Below are positions 46,195 to 57,400 of a DNA stretch of 64,000 nt, one piece after another. Under the pieces are notes generated by a model that worked only from the letters and a program-made list of their open reading frames with translations, was not told where the DNA came from and searched no databases. The stretch's first letter is position 1. Each line of letters starts with the position of its first letter. This DNA comes from Phytoseiulus persimilis (Eukaryota > Arthropoda > Arachnida > Mesostigmata > Phytoseiidae), in assembly GCA_037576195.1 (NCBI GenBank), contig CM075101.1:5084001-5148000 (forward strand). The letters are read 5' to 3'. The position numbers were made by a program, and so were the translations under genes.

Positions 46195-48704
46195 CTGGCA
46201 TTGACAAGCGACCTTGCGACGCACCTAACTGTCAGACGTAACCGCTCACTTCTTCATCTCTCTGTGTATGCTCGAAGCTTGCTCGAATACGCTCGAGTTG
46301 TTACTTGATGACGTATCCGGGAGCATACCATTTCCATGTCCCTCAATCGGAGGAAAACTTTGCAGGGAAGTGCCGAAACTCCGTGGTTTCCGAAGAGACC
46401 TTGGAAGATTCCAAAAAAAAGGGAGCGGAATAGTCTCCGGCTTTCGAGTGAAAACAATGTTCCGAGCAACGAAGTCGGAAAGTGTCCACTCATCCAGCGT
46501 CGAATGAGGTTCAACGCCAGCAGAAGAAGATTTCCCGCTCCCGGACTAGCTTCTCCAAGTGTCAAAGCTTAAGGTCATCCTTGCAATGCTAGCTAGGAAA
46601 CTTTCTATCCCTCTTCCCAGAGCGTTCGATTGCTTCTTCCAGCTGATCAACTCCCAACTTTTGACCGATCGCGTGAGCTTCCCCGACTTTAACGAAACGG
46701 GCGTTGCATAGACTCAAAAAAGGAACGTTTTCGATCGCTGGCTCGCCGATAATGCCGCGGCTGCCTCAAACTGGAGCCAATCTAATGAGAAGCGAAAGGA
46801 CTAATCTCAGCGTGGGTATCTTTCGGAGCGGACTGAGGGCGGAGGACGAACCTCGCTCATTCCCAGAGTTCGGACGAGAAGAAGAAGAGGAGTGAAGTTC
46901 CCGTTGTCGTCGCCGTTGTTCTTGCATCCATCAGACCCTATGTCGTTCTGACTCGGAGGCGCGTTGGCAGAGAATAAGGCGGAGTATCCGAGCATCTCCT
47001 TCAAAGAGCAGGAGGATTGTTCCCGAGGATTCGAGAGTTTCCACATCGGAGGTTCTTTGGTCATGAACATCTACACTGCCAGTTTGCGCAGCCGCGACCG
47101 AGCTCATTGTTGCCCGAAACAGCGGGCTCGATGCAAGCCGAAATTGAAATTCCATAGAGCTGCCTATCGCTTCGTTCCTCCGCATTAGCGAATCGCGATG
47201 AGGACGGAGTGGGAACATGGGCCTGACGTCGCGGTAAGAGTCCGGTCAGGCGGAAGATCAATTGGTCCCAGAACCGAATCAAAGCAGAGGAGCGAAAGCC
47301 AACGATCGTAACTCCCTATGTCGCTCCACCCCCCCCCCTCTCTCTTCCGCAGCCGGTCAAGCCGAGCGCAACGAGGAGAAGAAACTGCTACAGATGCTGA
47401 TTGCTCCCACCAATTAAATCGCGGTGTTCGCATCGGCGCCGTCCGCCCACTGGACGCAGATCGTCTTTTCCTGCCTCCATAACCGTAACGCTCGAAGTGA
47501 GAAACAGCGGGCTGGGGGGAGCTGCCTCCTAGAAGCGTATGCATGTCCACGTCGACAACAGAACTGAAGTGCGGGAGCACGAAAAGGAATACTTTGCGCA
47601 TCGCTCGACTGGCGATTTCCCTCGGAGCTCAGCTTACGCCGCTGCCGGACTGTGTCGAGGTGACTCACGATTACAACTCGGTAGGTCTTGCCAGGACTCA
47701 GAGTCTGGGTAATTAGGTTGCACTTGGCAGATTGATTTCGTTTAAGGAGTCCAGGTGCTGGATTCCACCTGGCTCATCTAATAAACTAGTCTGAGCTCCG
47801 ACCTTCGAGGAAAGCAAACGTCTCTGAGATCGACGACTCTTCGTTTCGTTGGTCGTTCATCAAACAGGCCCTTGGATCAATAAAAATCAGGAGGGGAATA
47901 AATCAACACGATTCGGAACGCTGTCGAACGTCACGCAACATCGATAGAGCAAGCAGCTTCACTCATCGTTAATCGACCCGACGCGACGTTTTCGATGAAG
48001 GAGGGAAGTCTGCTCGAGACCGACGGACGGAGAACACTTTCGAGGACTCTCATCGATTCCCCAAAAACAAAGTCTCTGATGGGCTGGCTCGTTCAGGTAT
48101 CGCGAAAGCCGAGGACTCGGGCTCGCCTCCTGCTTTCCGAGAACACAAGCAAACTCTGCTCAGCCTCATTGAAATCCAGGGAGTCCAGACCTATAAACTC
48201 TTCCTCATCGCTCTCCCTTCGCTCTGTGGAGTGAATGAATTGAAGCCACTCCGCTGGCTGTGCATGCCATCCTTTTAAGAGTTTCTCCGAGCTCAATAAA
48301 ACTGAATGCAAGGCCCCAGACTTCACACTCTAGAACAACGAACCCGCCTGTCACTGGAGAATTTCTACTGCCGGCCCGCACGGATCGACGAGCGACAGGC
48401 AAGCTGTATAAGGTTCTATGGATACGCTCCTCGTGCTCCGTCCTGGCAGCCGGAAGGCGCAGCTCGTTGCAACAACCGATCGATCAAATTAGGCATAAGA
48501 TCTGAGACCTTTTTTGAGGCGTGGAGAAGTTTCTCAGGCCGTTGAAAAACTTCCCGACAAGATTCCGGGAATCGCCGTCAAGGCGGATCTATCCGCAAAG
48601 TTCGGTGGATCGCACTGCGGGAACAGTTTCCAGTGTTTGTGGCTGATTGAATAACTTCCTTCGATTATTGCCGAACGAGTGTCGAGCTCGAAACACATAT
48701 TTCG

Positions 48705-48724
48705 CTCTCTCTCTCTCTCTCTCT
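48705..48724. repeat. CT dinucleotide microsatellite
   Basis: About ten perfect CT units. Confidence 0.95.
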
Positions 48725-49949
48725 TCCTCGCCTGTGATTCCGGATTGATCCGACTTCCTCTTGGATGAAACGCGTCCGAGAGACTTGGCCGAAGGTCGAC
48801 AATCGCGAATAATACCACTCGACGAAAACAGACGGGAAGTCCGGGCAAACAACTTGAATCTCGGGAATACATCTCAGGAAACCAGCCGCCGCAATGGGAG
48901 TGCGTGCACGTGACGTGTTCGCAGAAACGGAGCCATCTGGGGGCAGATTCGGTGCTGCTGTCTGCTCTCCCGTTGGATCACTCGAGTGTTACTCGTTTGT
49001 CCATTCATTCATCAATTATACCGAAACAATTCGTGGGCGGGGAGGAGCGAAGAGGGCTCCACCGAGAACACGCTATAAAAAGCCGACGTTGTACAACAAG
49101 ACGGTGCTCAAGTTTGCGCGGTGACCCGAGTCTTCTCTGTTTACTTCATCCCCGCTGCTCGGTGTTGGCTATTCCGTGAGCTCGAGGGCGAGGTCTGACC
49201 AGAGGAGTGGGCGAGAAAATGGTCAAGTGAATTACCGGACCACGGCGCGTGTTTTGTATTCAACCAGAGTTCTCCGCTCGTTCTTCGGGGCGGGGCACGG
49301 AAAACAAGATTCTTCACGATCCGAATGCTTCAAATCTCTTCGACGTCGTTCCGCACAGCAGCCAAGCTGACACTTGTTCCAGGACCGAGGTTGAGCGAGC
49401 TCGTGTATCCGTACATACTGGCCGTGTCGCAGAAGTCTACCAATCGACGGCGATCTTTTGTCTTCCGATTTGTTCACAGGATGGACAGCTCCGCCCTTCA
49501 GGAGTGCGGCGGCCTGTGTGCTCGTTGTGTACGTTGTTACCGTCGATGCTTTCGTCGATGCTGTTGTTCGCGTCGGCCTTCCAGAGGCATTGTTGCAGGG
49601 AGGCCGTGGCGATCCGCGGAATTCATTCGCTAGTTTGTTGTTCCCGATGTGCGTAAGTGACACACAGCCGGCGCTGGAAAGCCGCATCACAGGGGGGGAA
49701 ACGCCCACGCGGCTCCCCCCGGAAGACAGACGTTACAAGCTCTACGTGAACGCCAGGATTGAAAGTTCATTCGGGCTGAATGCCGCGGAAAAAAGAACAA
49801 TTCCCGAACCCACACACGTCCAGGTTCACCCCGCCTCATGATGCGCGGAGAGTTGATGAGACTTCTGATCCGACGAGAAAAATAGTTGCGTGCCGCCCCG
49901 CGATCAGGAACCGCGCTCCCGGGGTTTTTGTGTTGTCGCGGGCTAAAAA

Positions 49950-49987
49950 AGGCCGCTCATCGCCAGATTTAATGCCTTGAGCGGCCT
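49950..49987. repeat. Short perfect inverted repeat flanked by A- and T-runs
   Basis: AGGCCGCTCA (49950-49959) and TGAGCGGCCT (49978-49987) form a 10-bp stem with an 18-nt loop. The left side is preceded by AAAAAA and the right side followed by ATTTT. Confidence 0.7.
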
Positions 49988-50720
49988 ATTTTGAGCAGCG
50001 TTTTGTTCCGGCTGTATACGTGACGCCTACGTAGCGATTACCTCACGCGAGCTAACAATGGTTCCGCCAAACGCTCCCCGCAACCAGGTACGCCGGCGGA
50101 GTGCGGTTACCTTCTCGATTTCTTTGGCTCGACACCTCAGACCAATCAATCGCTGTTGATCGGGTTTTCTGAGCCGGGCACCCGTCGCCTCGTTTTTTCG
50201 CTCTTTTCGATCCGCGACACTGCGGCCCAGACCCGCCCCGAACGGGTATTGAAGCGCGTCGGGCAACTGAAGCCACATTCCACGCACGCCAGGACGTGTG
50301 ACCGCGCGACCCATCCCGACGACGTGCTAATCTCATTTCGACTGTAACCGTTTCGGATGGTCCTCGGCAGTTTCACTTTCTGGTCGAACTCGATCCCCGG
50401 GAGCGCAGAGCGTCACGAAAAGAAAACAGACAGCGGGCAGAATTCGGTGATGTTGAGGGGATCCCGAGCTGACTCCATCAGTCTGTTGTGGAGTTCCATC
50501 TGTTGCTCGTTCCAGTCGACTTCCGCTGACTCTCCCAATTCGCCGAGTAACTGGAGCTCCGTCTTGGCCCTTCGTCGGACGGCTCGCACCACGAGAGGCC
50601 GAACTGGCTTCGGATGCTCTCGGCGAGCTGTTGTCTCAGGCAAGGCTTAAAACAAACTCTCCGATCGAAGATGAGCTCGCCCGGTACAGAAATGCCCCGA
50701 TCAGCGATGAAACAGAGTGA

Positions 50721-50728
50721 ATCTCGAG
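50721..50728. repeat. Left target-site duplication ATCTCGAG
   Basis: Identical to the 8 bp immediately after the right end of the element. Confidence 0.92.
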
Positions 50729-50739
50729 CAGAGTTGGGC

Positions 50740-50994
50740 AGATTCGAATCATTTTGATTCGAATCGTTGGATTCGAATCAGATCGCATCAGATGTGATTC
50801 GAATCGTCCTGATTCGATAGCTTCTGAGTCGAATCATTCTGATTCGAATCATTTCTGATTCGAATCAAGTGATTCGATGATCCTGATTCGAATCATTTTT
50901 GATTCGAACCAGAGGATTCGAATCATGTTCTGATTCGAATCATTTTCTGATTCGAATCATTTTCTGATTCGAATCATTTTCTGATTCGAATCCC
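50740..50994. repeat. Left array of GATTCGAATC palindromes
   Basis: About twelve exact and four variant copies, with spacers of 3 to 12 nt. The last few have a regular ATTTTCT spacer, which suggests local tandem duplication. Confidence 0.9.
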
Positions 50995-51045
50995 AACTAT
51001 ATATGATCGGCTTAGTTTGTCAGTTTGTCCGCACATTACTTTCCA

Positions 51046-51190
51046 ACTCTGGAGGGGTGATTCCGAGACCAATCTAGCCATTACTTCCCAACTCTGGAGG
51101 GGTGATTCCGTGACCAATCTGAGCATTACTTCCCAACTCTGGGAACTACTGGGAAGTAATGCTCAGATTGGTCTCGGAATCACCCCTCCA
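51046..51190. repeat. Central hairpin of the foldback element
   Basis: A unit of about 53 bp (ACTCTGGAGGGGTGATTCCG, then GACCAATCT and CATTACTT) occurs twice in tandem on the left. It then meets its inverted copy (TGGGAAGTAATGCTCAGATT onward) across a loop of about 14 nt, giving a near-perfect stem of about 43 bp. Confidence 0.88.
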
Positions 51191-51244
51191 GCTTTTGAAA
51201 AGTATGGTCAGACTGGTCCCGGACTAAGCCGAGTATATGTAGTA

Positions 51245-51430
51245 AGGATTCGAATCAGAGTGATTCGAATCGTGTGATTCGAATCAGATGATCGATCCTG
51301 ATTCGAATCAAAATGATTCGAATCACTTTTGGTTCGAATCAGCCTGATTCGACGGTTTTTGATTCGAATCACTTTTGATTCGATGTTTTTCGATTCGAAT
51401 CAGGTGATTCGAATCAAAGTGATTCGAATC
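51245..51430. repeat. Right array of GATTCGAATC palindromes
   Basis: Nine exact copies and three variants, with irregular spacers. Confidence 0.9.
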
Positions 51431-51442
51431 TGCCCAACTCTG

Positions 51443-51450
51443 ATCTCGAG
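51443..51450. repeat. Right target-site duplication ATCTCGAG
   Basis: Identical to the 8 bp immediately before the left end of the element. Confidence 0.92.
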
Positions 51451-54400
51451 GAAACCGAACCGACCAGGTCGTCCGCGCATCCGTTCATCTCGCGCTTCAG
51501 GCGGAGGAAAACGCAGCTAATATTGACTCTCGACCGACCGACACGAGCAGTAGGACCCTCGGCGACAAGGACACGTGAGCGGATCGCGATGTTCCGCGGA
51601 GAACGACATTGCTGCCGATTCACTCCGATCACGGCGGCGTTCCAGCCCTGGTCATAGCTGCGGCGGGATGCCGCTGCGCGCGGTCCCAAGAGAAATGCAT
51701 CGTTCATCACTGTCACCCGATCTCAAACAATGCTCCGTGCGGCCAGGATGTGAGGTTGGAAAAAATTGATGAACTCCCTGAATGCAAGCGTGATCGATAC
51801 CTGGAGGACGGCGCGCCGCTTCGTGAAGATGGCTCGGTCGGAACCCCGCGCCGTTAATCCAAAGTTGCGTCATCCAGGCACGTCCGAGCCATCGCGGACC
51901 GGGAACGTTTCGCTGTCCCCCCCCCCAGACAGCTGTAACCACCGCGATGCGGTGTTCCCCGAGTGTTCCCTCGATCAGCAGAGGAGATCATCGGGAGCGG
52001 AGGAAGAACGAACAGCGCGTCGTGGAGGATGCTCGCGACACTTTGTCGATGTCGCTGTTTGTGAGCGGCATCAACTCAGTTGACATTGCTGCGACACGCA
52101 CCTCATCCTTTCGGTTACCGGCTGTCGTTCGCTTCGGATGATTTCAATCCGTGCGTTGGAGGCAGCTCCGATCGAAGCCCGACAGGAATGGAAACAGGTT
52201 CCGGCGGATCCTTTCCGAACTGGATTTCGTCTGTCCGGACATTTAACAGACGGCGCGGTCGCCTGTCTATCCGCCTGTTCGACTGACTGCCTCGCAGTGC
52301 ACCAACCGAGCGTTCAGTACTTCGATGGCTTTTCCAGCGCTTTGTCTCGAACAGCCCACGGGTGAGCCACTTCGGAATTCGATTAGAGACTGTCACACGA
52401 CGACATGGTCGCGTCGGGCGCTCGCGTCTCCGTGAAGCGGAGCTGCGGCCAACGCTCAAGGACAGGGAGACGGGGACACCGCGCACCTCCGCTGAGAAGC
52501 TTTCGGAACTTCGAACAACGCGTCGAATTCGGGCCTCTGCCCATGAGCGGTGGGGATCGCGCGGGCTGGTGAGGGGTCCTCCACCAATGGTCGCGATGAG
52601 TTTTGAGAAATTTGTTCTATTTCAGGCCGAGTGTTCGCACCGTGCTATCAGACGCAGCGGTGAGAGTCTCCGAGCTCACGCCTCACTGGAACCCGCGCGG
52701 ATGAGTTTCCCTCGGCAACAAGCGAGTCGGCGAAGAAGCGAGCAAATAGGAGTTGATCGTCGCCAGCGGAGCATTCCTCATCGGAATCCGCGCACGGGCT
52801 CTTCGGTGAGGAATTTTTGCTCGATAACCGAAGTCACCTCCGTCGTATCGGTTTCCCGCAACCAGCATCCACCCTCCTGCTGATCGCCCCCGATTCCTAG
52901 CCCCCCTGATCGTCGTCGTCTTCTCTCGGAAGGTGCGAGCCAGCTCCTCGTTGCGAAAGCAGAACTTCCGTGGTAAACCATTTCTGACGCGGCTTCGTCT
53001 CTGGGCTCGGCCGCGAAAGTGTCGATCGAGCTTAGATTCATCTGAGCTTCCGTCCCCCGCCAGGAGGTACTGAAGTGATCGCGAGAGGCTCTTCGTCCTT
53101 GTTCGCGAAGAGAGTTCTCACTCCAGTGCCGGGTCCGGGCTCCCGTACTCGGAGCTAGTACATGTTTGCTGTGAGAGGAACGCGGGGTCGCAGTCGGGTT
53201 GCGACGTGAGCTCAGGAATAACGACTGAGGGCTGAATTTCTGATCGCGGCCGACAAGGAGACTTCACCACAACTGAAGGCGGAGAGATGGTTCGACGGAT
53301 GCTCTGCTCGAGAGCGAAACCCGCGAACGGACGGAGTGATTGCAATTTCAGACGAGAGGCGTCGTGATTGCAACTCTGCAGAAACCCCCGTCATTGGGAT
53401 CCAATGACGGAGGTTTCTGCATTCGAGCGCCGCCGTCGACTTCGGTGTCCGAGAGATTCCGGCTCTCGGATGTTGTGGACCCGGGGCCGAGAACAATCCC
53501 GAAGGCATGCGCGAGCCTCGGTCCCGTAGCTCGACCGTCGAATAAACGAGTGAGACGGTCGGCGACCGGCTCTGCTCAAAAAGTCTGCATTCTGCGTCAA
53601 TGGTTCTCGGAGGGGTTTGCCAATGCCTCAGATCGGGCCGACTTTTCGAGCCTCTGTTTCGAACGACATCATCATTCTCCAGAGCCCGGACTGCTGCGAA
53701 TGACTCGGATTTGGAACGGATTCCACCGTTCGATGTCTCAGCGGAGCAGGGGCTGGGACAACGTGTCTGTCAAGGTGTTCGGATCCTCTGCTTGCCAAAG
53801 GACTCTCCAATCAGGGTGGGTCCTCTGGGAGGTATTCGCGGCCGAACTGATGTCCCCCGCAGCCGAAAGGTTGAGAAAGTCCGCTGGAGATTCGCAAAGA
53901 CAGTTTGATGAGCGCGGATCACGTTCGAAGAAGAAACAGCACAGCGTAAGACCGCGTGGGCTGAGCTCCCGGACGGGGGCGACTCGCAGGGGGGGAGGGG
54001 GGGTTCCCGGATTTGTGATCGAAAACGAACGGCGTTAGCGACACGAGGCACCTCGGTTTCGTTTTCTCGCGTTCAAGTCTCCCGTGCATCCCATCATTCA
54101 AGTGCTCCTCTGGGATATGATGATTGGGGTATTTCTGATGACCTCGCCGATACTTGATCACACGTCGCCTGTTCGCGACGAGGGCTGAACCCAAAATCAA
54201 TTCGTTCTCCGAGAGCTCCGCACCAACTCGATCGTCGATCACTCCGTGACCACGGAGGCCCGCGATCGCCAGCGGTGAAGAGATTGATTTCCTTTGTCGT
54301 TTCGGTGAGATGGATCCCGCTGAGGTCAGTCGATTCCTGCATGCGCGGGACGGGAGGAAAGGGATTCCTCCCGAGCCGCGGCTCGACATTGTCCCGCGCG

Positions 54401-57400
54401 AAGAGCTGCGCGGTCCTCTTCGCGTGACACCACTTCGGTTTGTTTTTCCGTTAGAAACCCACGCGAACTTCGTCATCTTCGTGGGGCGGAGCGTTTGCGA
54501 GCTCGTGACAAAGAGCTCCTCTGACGGCTGAGGAGGGCGGGAGGAGCGACGGCCAGATGAGCGAGAGGTTTTTGTCATCCTGAATGCACAGCTAAATGAA
54601 GCTTCGTGCCCGAACGAACGAACGCGTGGCTGGGGCCACCGTGTCGATGTGGACGGGAACGACTCGGTTTTAACGAACACGCGTCCTCACTCTCGAACGA
54701 AGCCCCACGTCGAGCAAGTTTTATCAGCTAGCTCAACATTCCGCCAAAAGGTTCTCCTGGAGCCGAGGGCAAAAGACGACCGGGGCACTTCAACAACTTG
54801 TGGCGCAACTTTGTGTTCTGCTTGGGAGTGCGGCTCTGACTGTTCAGCTTGTGTGTTCAACAGGCGGATGTCCCAACCATGGAGGCATGTGCGAGGAGCA
54901 TACATATTCCGGTCGGAGAGGCGTTGCTCCCCCAGGGTGTGACGTCCTCGAGGAATATCGCTTCTTGAAGCTTCGACCGAGGAAGGAGTTGTGCGTCATA
55001 ACGTCTGTCACACGAGTGCGGAGACGTTTGTTCCGGCCAACACTTCCAGGCGATCAGAAGGAGGGCTCGCTAAGAACCACTGAACACGGTATCGAGCGTA
55101 GCGGTGATCGCCTCCGGGCAGCTTTGGACGAATGAATCGAGCTGAATCCATGGTTCCGAGACGTCGAAAAGAGCAACAACGACAGCGACCACGACGACCG
55201 CCCGGCCAGTCGGTCGGCTTCTGCAAAGCCCTCCAAGCGAAACAAACTAAACGGCGGAGACTGAACTCTGCGCAGGAAAGCGTGCTCCTGCTGCAAAATG
55301 GTCGCGCGGGACAAAGGACCAACTTTGAAGAGCACTCGATTAGATCTCTCCTGGTGCTAGCGGGTTCCTTGAAGATAAACTCCGCGCCCGTCTCGTTCGC
55401 TCCGAGTCTACCGGAAGTTCTCGACCGCAAAGAGTTCCGTACGGACGGCACCTACCGCCGCGGTGGTCGTCGATGGCTTTCGATCTCCATGCGCTCGTTT
55501 AGAGACGGGGGAGGGGGACGCGTCCCGTCAAACGTTGACAACAGACAACTTGTGGTCGGACATCCGCGTTCGCTCGGAGGCGAAACGTCGAATACTAAAG
55601 TAGAAGCGTAAGCGACACCAGTCAGCCAGTCAGTTTGCGAGTGAGGCAACAAACAAGAACGCGAACGGGTGAGAGCTCCACTCGGCACGCAATGTAGTCG
55701 GGATAGAGGTCGTTAGGGCTCTTGCCGTGTCCCGAGGTTCCAGTGGGAGGGTTTCACGCGACGCTCGGGTCCCGGTGAAGCTGTCCGCGTGAAAGCGTTT
55801 TGAATCCAGAGGAACAGTGTTCCGCGGGGAATCGTTCCGGGCTGCCAGGTTCGGCGAGAGTTTCATCGCGGGCTCTGAGGCGGGCTCGGGGCCTGAACTC
55901 ACAGAAAATCATCGACTGCATCGCCACGGGAGGAAGGCAAGACGAGGCGGTGTGTGGATGTCGTCTTCGTCTTCCGAATATATTCCGACGCTCCGTTCAG
56001 AAGCTTTCCCGGGAACAGCAGTCGCTCTGCGAACCGAGCTCCCCGCCAGTCGAAAGGAGCAAGCGACCTGTTCAAACATCGGCAGAGAACTTCTCGGGAA
56101 GGAGCCGGAGGCCTGCACGCTGGGTTCGTTCCACGCAGCCACACTTATTATGAGATAACACGAGGTATTACAACACTTCGACGTCTTGACACGCCGGCGA
56201 AGAATCCTTCACGACAACGATGACTCCCGGCCGCGAACAAGGCTAGGAAGGCCAACGTCCTGACGCATGCACGCGCCGACCGGGCCGGCGAGGACAGAAG
56301 GACACAGCATGAGCCCCTCCCCGGTTCTCGGAGTTCCCTTGGGAAGAGGGGAAAACGAATTGGCGTGGCAGGAACACGATCTGAACTTGGGAGCAGCGCT
56401 CGAAACTTGTTTGTAGCGTTCGCAGACGTTTGTGAAGTTTGCTGCTGCCCGCGAGAAATCAGACATCATTAGAGCATGGCTCTCCGTTTCCTGTGGTAGA
56501 GGGAAAGGGCAGCTGGCGCAGCGCCCCAGGTCCAAAAACTTCGAATGACAGGAAACTATTTGTCTTCCGCCGGCGAGCCGTGTGCGCTCGCCAACGGACG
56601 CCGCTCCGCGTCTCACAAGTTTGATGAAGAATCAAATTGCTGTCCTGTGTTCGCTGGACGCCGTTCTTCAAGGAACATGATAGTTGCGAGTTCCCGCAGC
56701 CTGGGAACACTTATGCGAGAGACCCGTTCCAGGGGGGAATAGGTTCGCTGATCCAGGAAAGCTCCCCTAGATAATTGTATCTTGCACGGCGTCATTCCCG
56801 GCGACCTGAATTGGAAACTTGCGAAAACAGGACGGGCTGGAATGAAGATGCGAACGACGTTTCGATCTCGCAGCATTGATGACACTCGAGTGGGCTTGTG
56901 GAGCCAATGACGGCACCGCAATTATTTCGAGAGACACTGCACCGCTACCTGATTGCCGGCGTTCAGTTAGGGTCCACATGAAATAGCCGGGTGCGGCAAT
57001 GGCATTCCGTCCGATTGTCGTCAATGCCTCGCGGGATCGGATTGGTAAGTGACCGAAATGTCGAGGGTTTGTATGTCGGACGAGAATCCTCATGAGACCG
57101 CGGAGAGCCATCCCTTCGATTTCGACGCGAGTTCGCGAGGACAACCTTCTCGGATTGCACGCGGCTGCGCACGCGGAGTCCCGGCTCGCCGCCCGAACAG
57201 ACTCGAGTCGCCCATATCTCTCCCCGAAAAAGGAGGATATCGCGTCCCTTCAGCCTTCGTCATAGTTCGTGACTCCTGTGTTCAGGGCGTTGTTGGAAGA
57301 GACAATCGATTCCTATGGAGTCAGCTTTCCTGCGAGGGATCGAACGCCATCGATCTCTGAAGGGAAGTGCAGACGGCTCTGCCCCGTTGGCCGACACGAG

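Larger units (their letters stand above)
38618..50720. other. About 12 kb upstream of SLC7A14-like exon 1, no gene supported
   Basis: Because exon 1 begins at a splice acceptor, some or all of this may be a 5' untranslated intron. A 266-codon minus-strand frame (43810-44610) exists but has no domain and overlaps other open frames. The stretch also holds the poly-G run, the CT microsatellite and the hairpin at 49950-49987. Confidence 0.5.
50729..51442. mobile_element. Non-autonomous hAT-type foldback element (MITE), 714 bp
   Basis: Both ends begin CAGAGTTGGGCAGATTCGAA as inverted copies; the match runs 23 bp without error and about 37 bp with one mismatch. The element is flanked by a perfect 8-bp direct repeat, ATCTCGAG, at 50721-50728 and 51443-51450. 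Eight-base duplications and CAGAG-like ends are typical of the hAT superfamily. It has no coding capacity. The arms are arrays of the palindrome GATTCGAATC (about twelve exact copies on the left, nine on the right, plus variants). The centre is an inverted repeat with its own hairpin. The intact duplication suggests a fairly recent insertion, mobilised in trans by a hAT transposase not present in this window. Confidence 0.92.

Noticed and set aside
53919-54680. 253-codon minus-strand frame rich in Ser and Arg
   Set aside because: GC-rich low-complexity composition with an equally long frame overlapping on the other strand; no domain.
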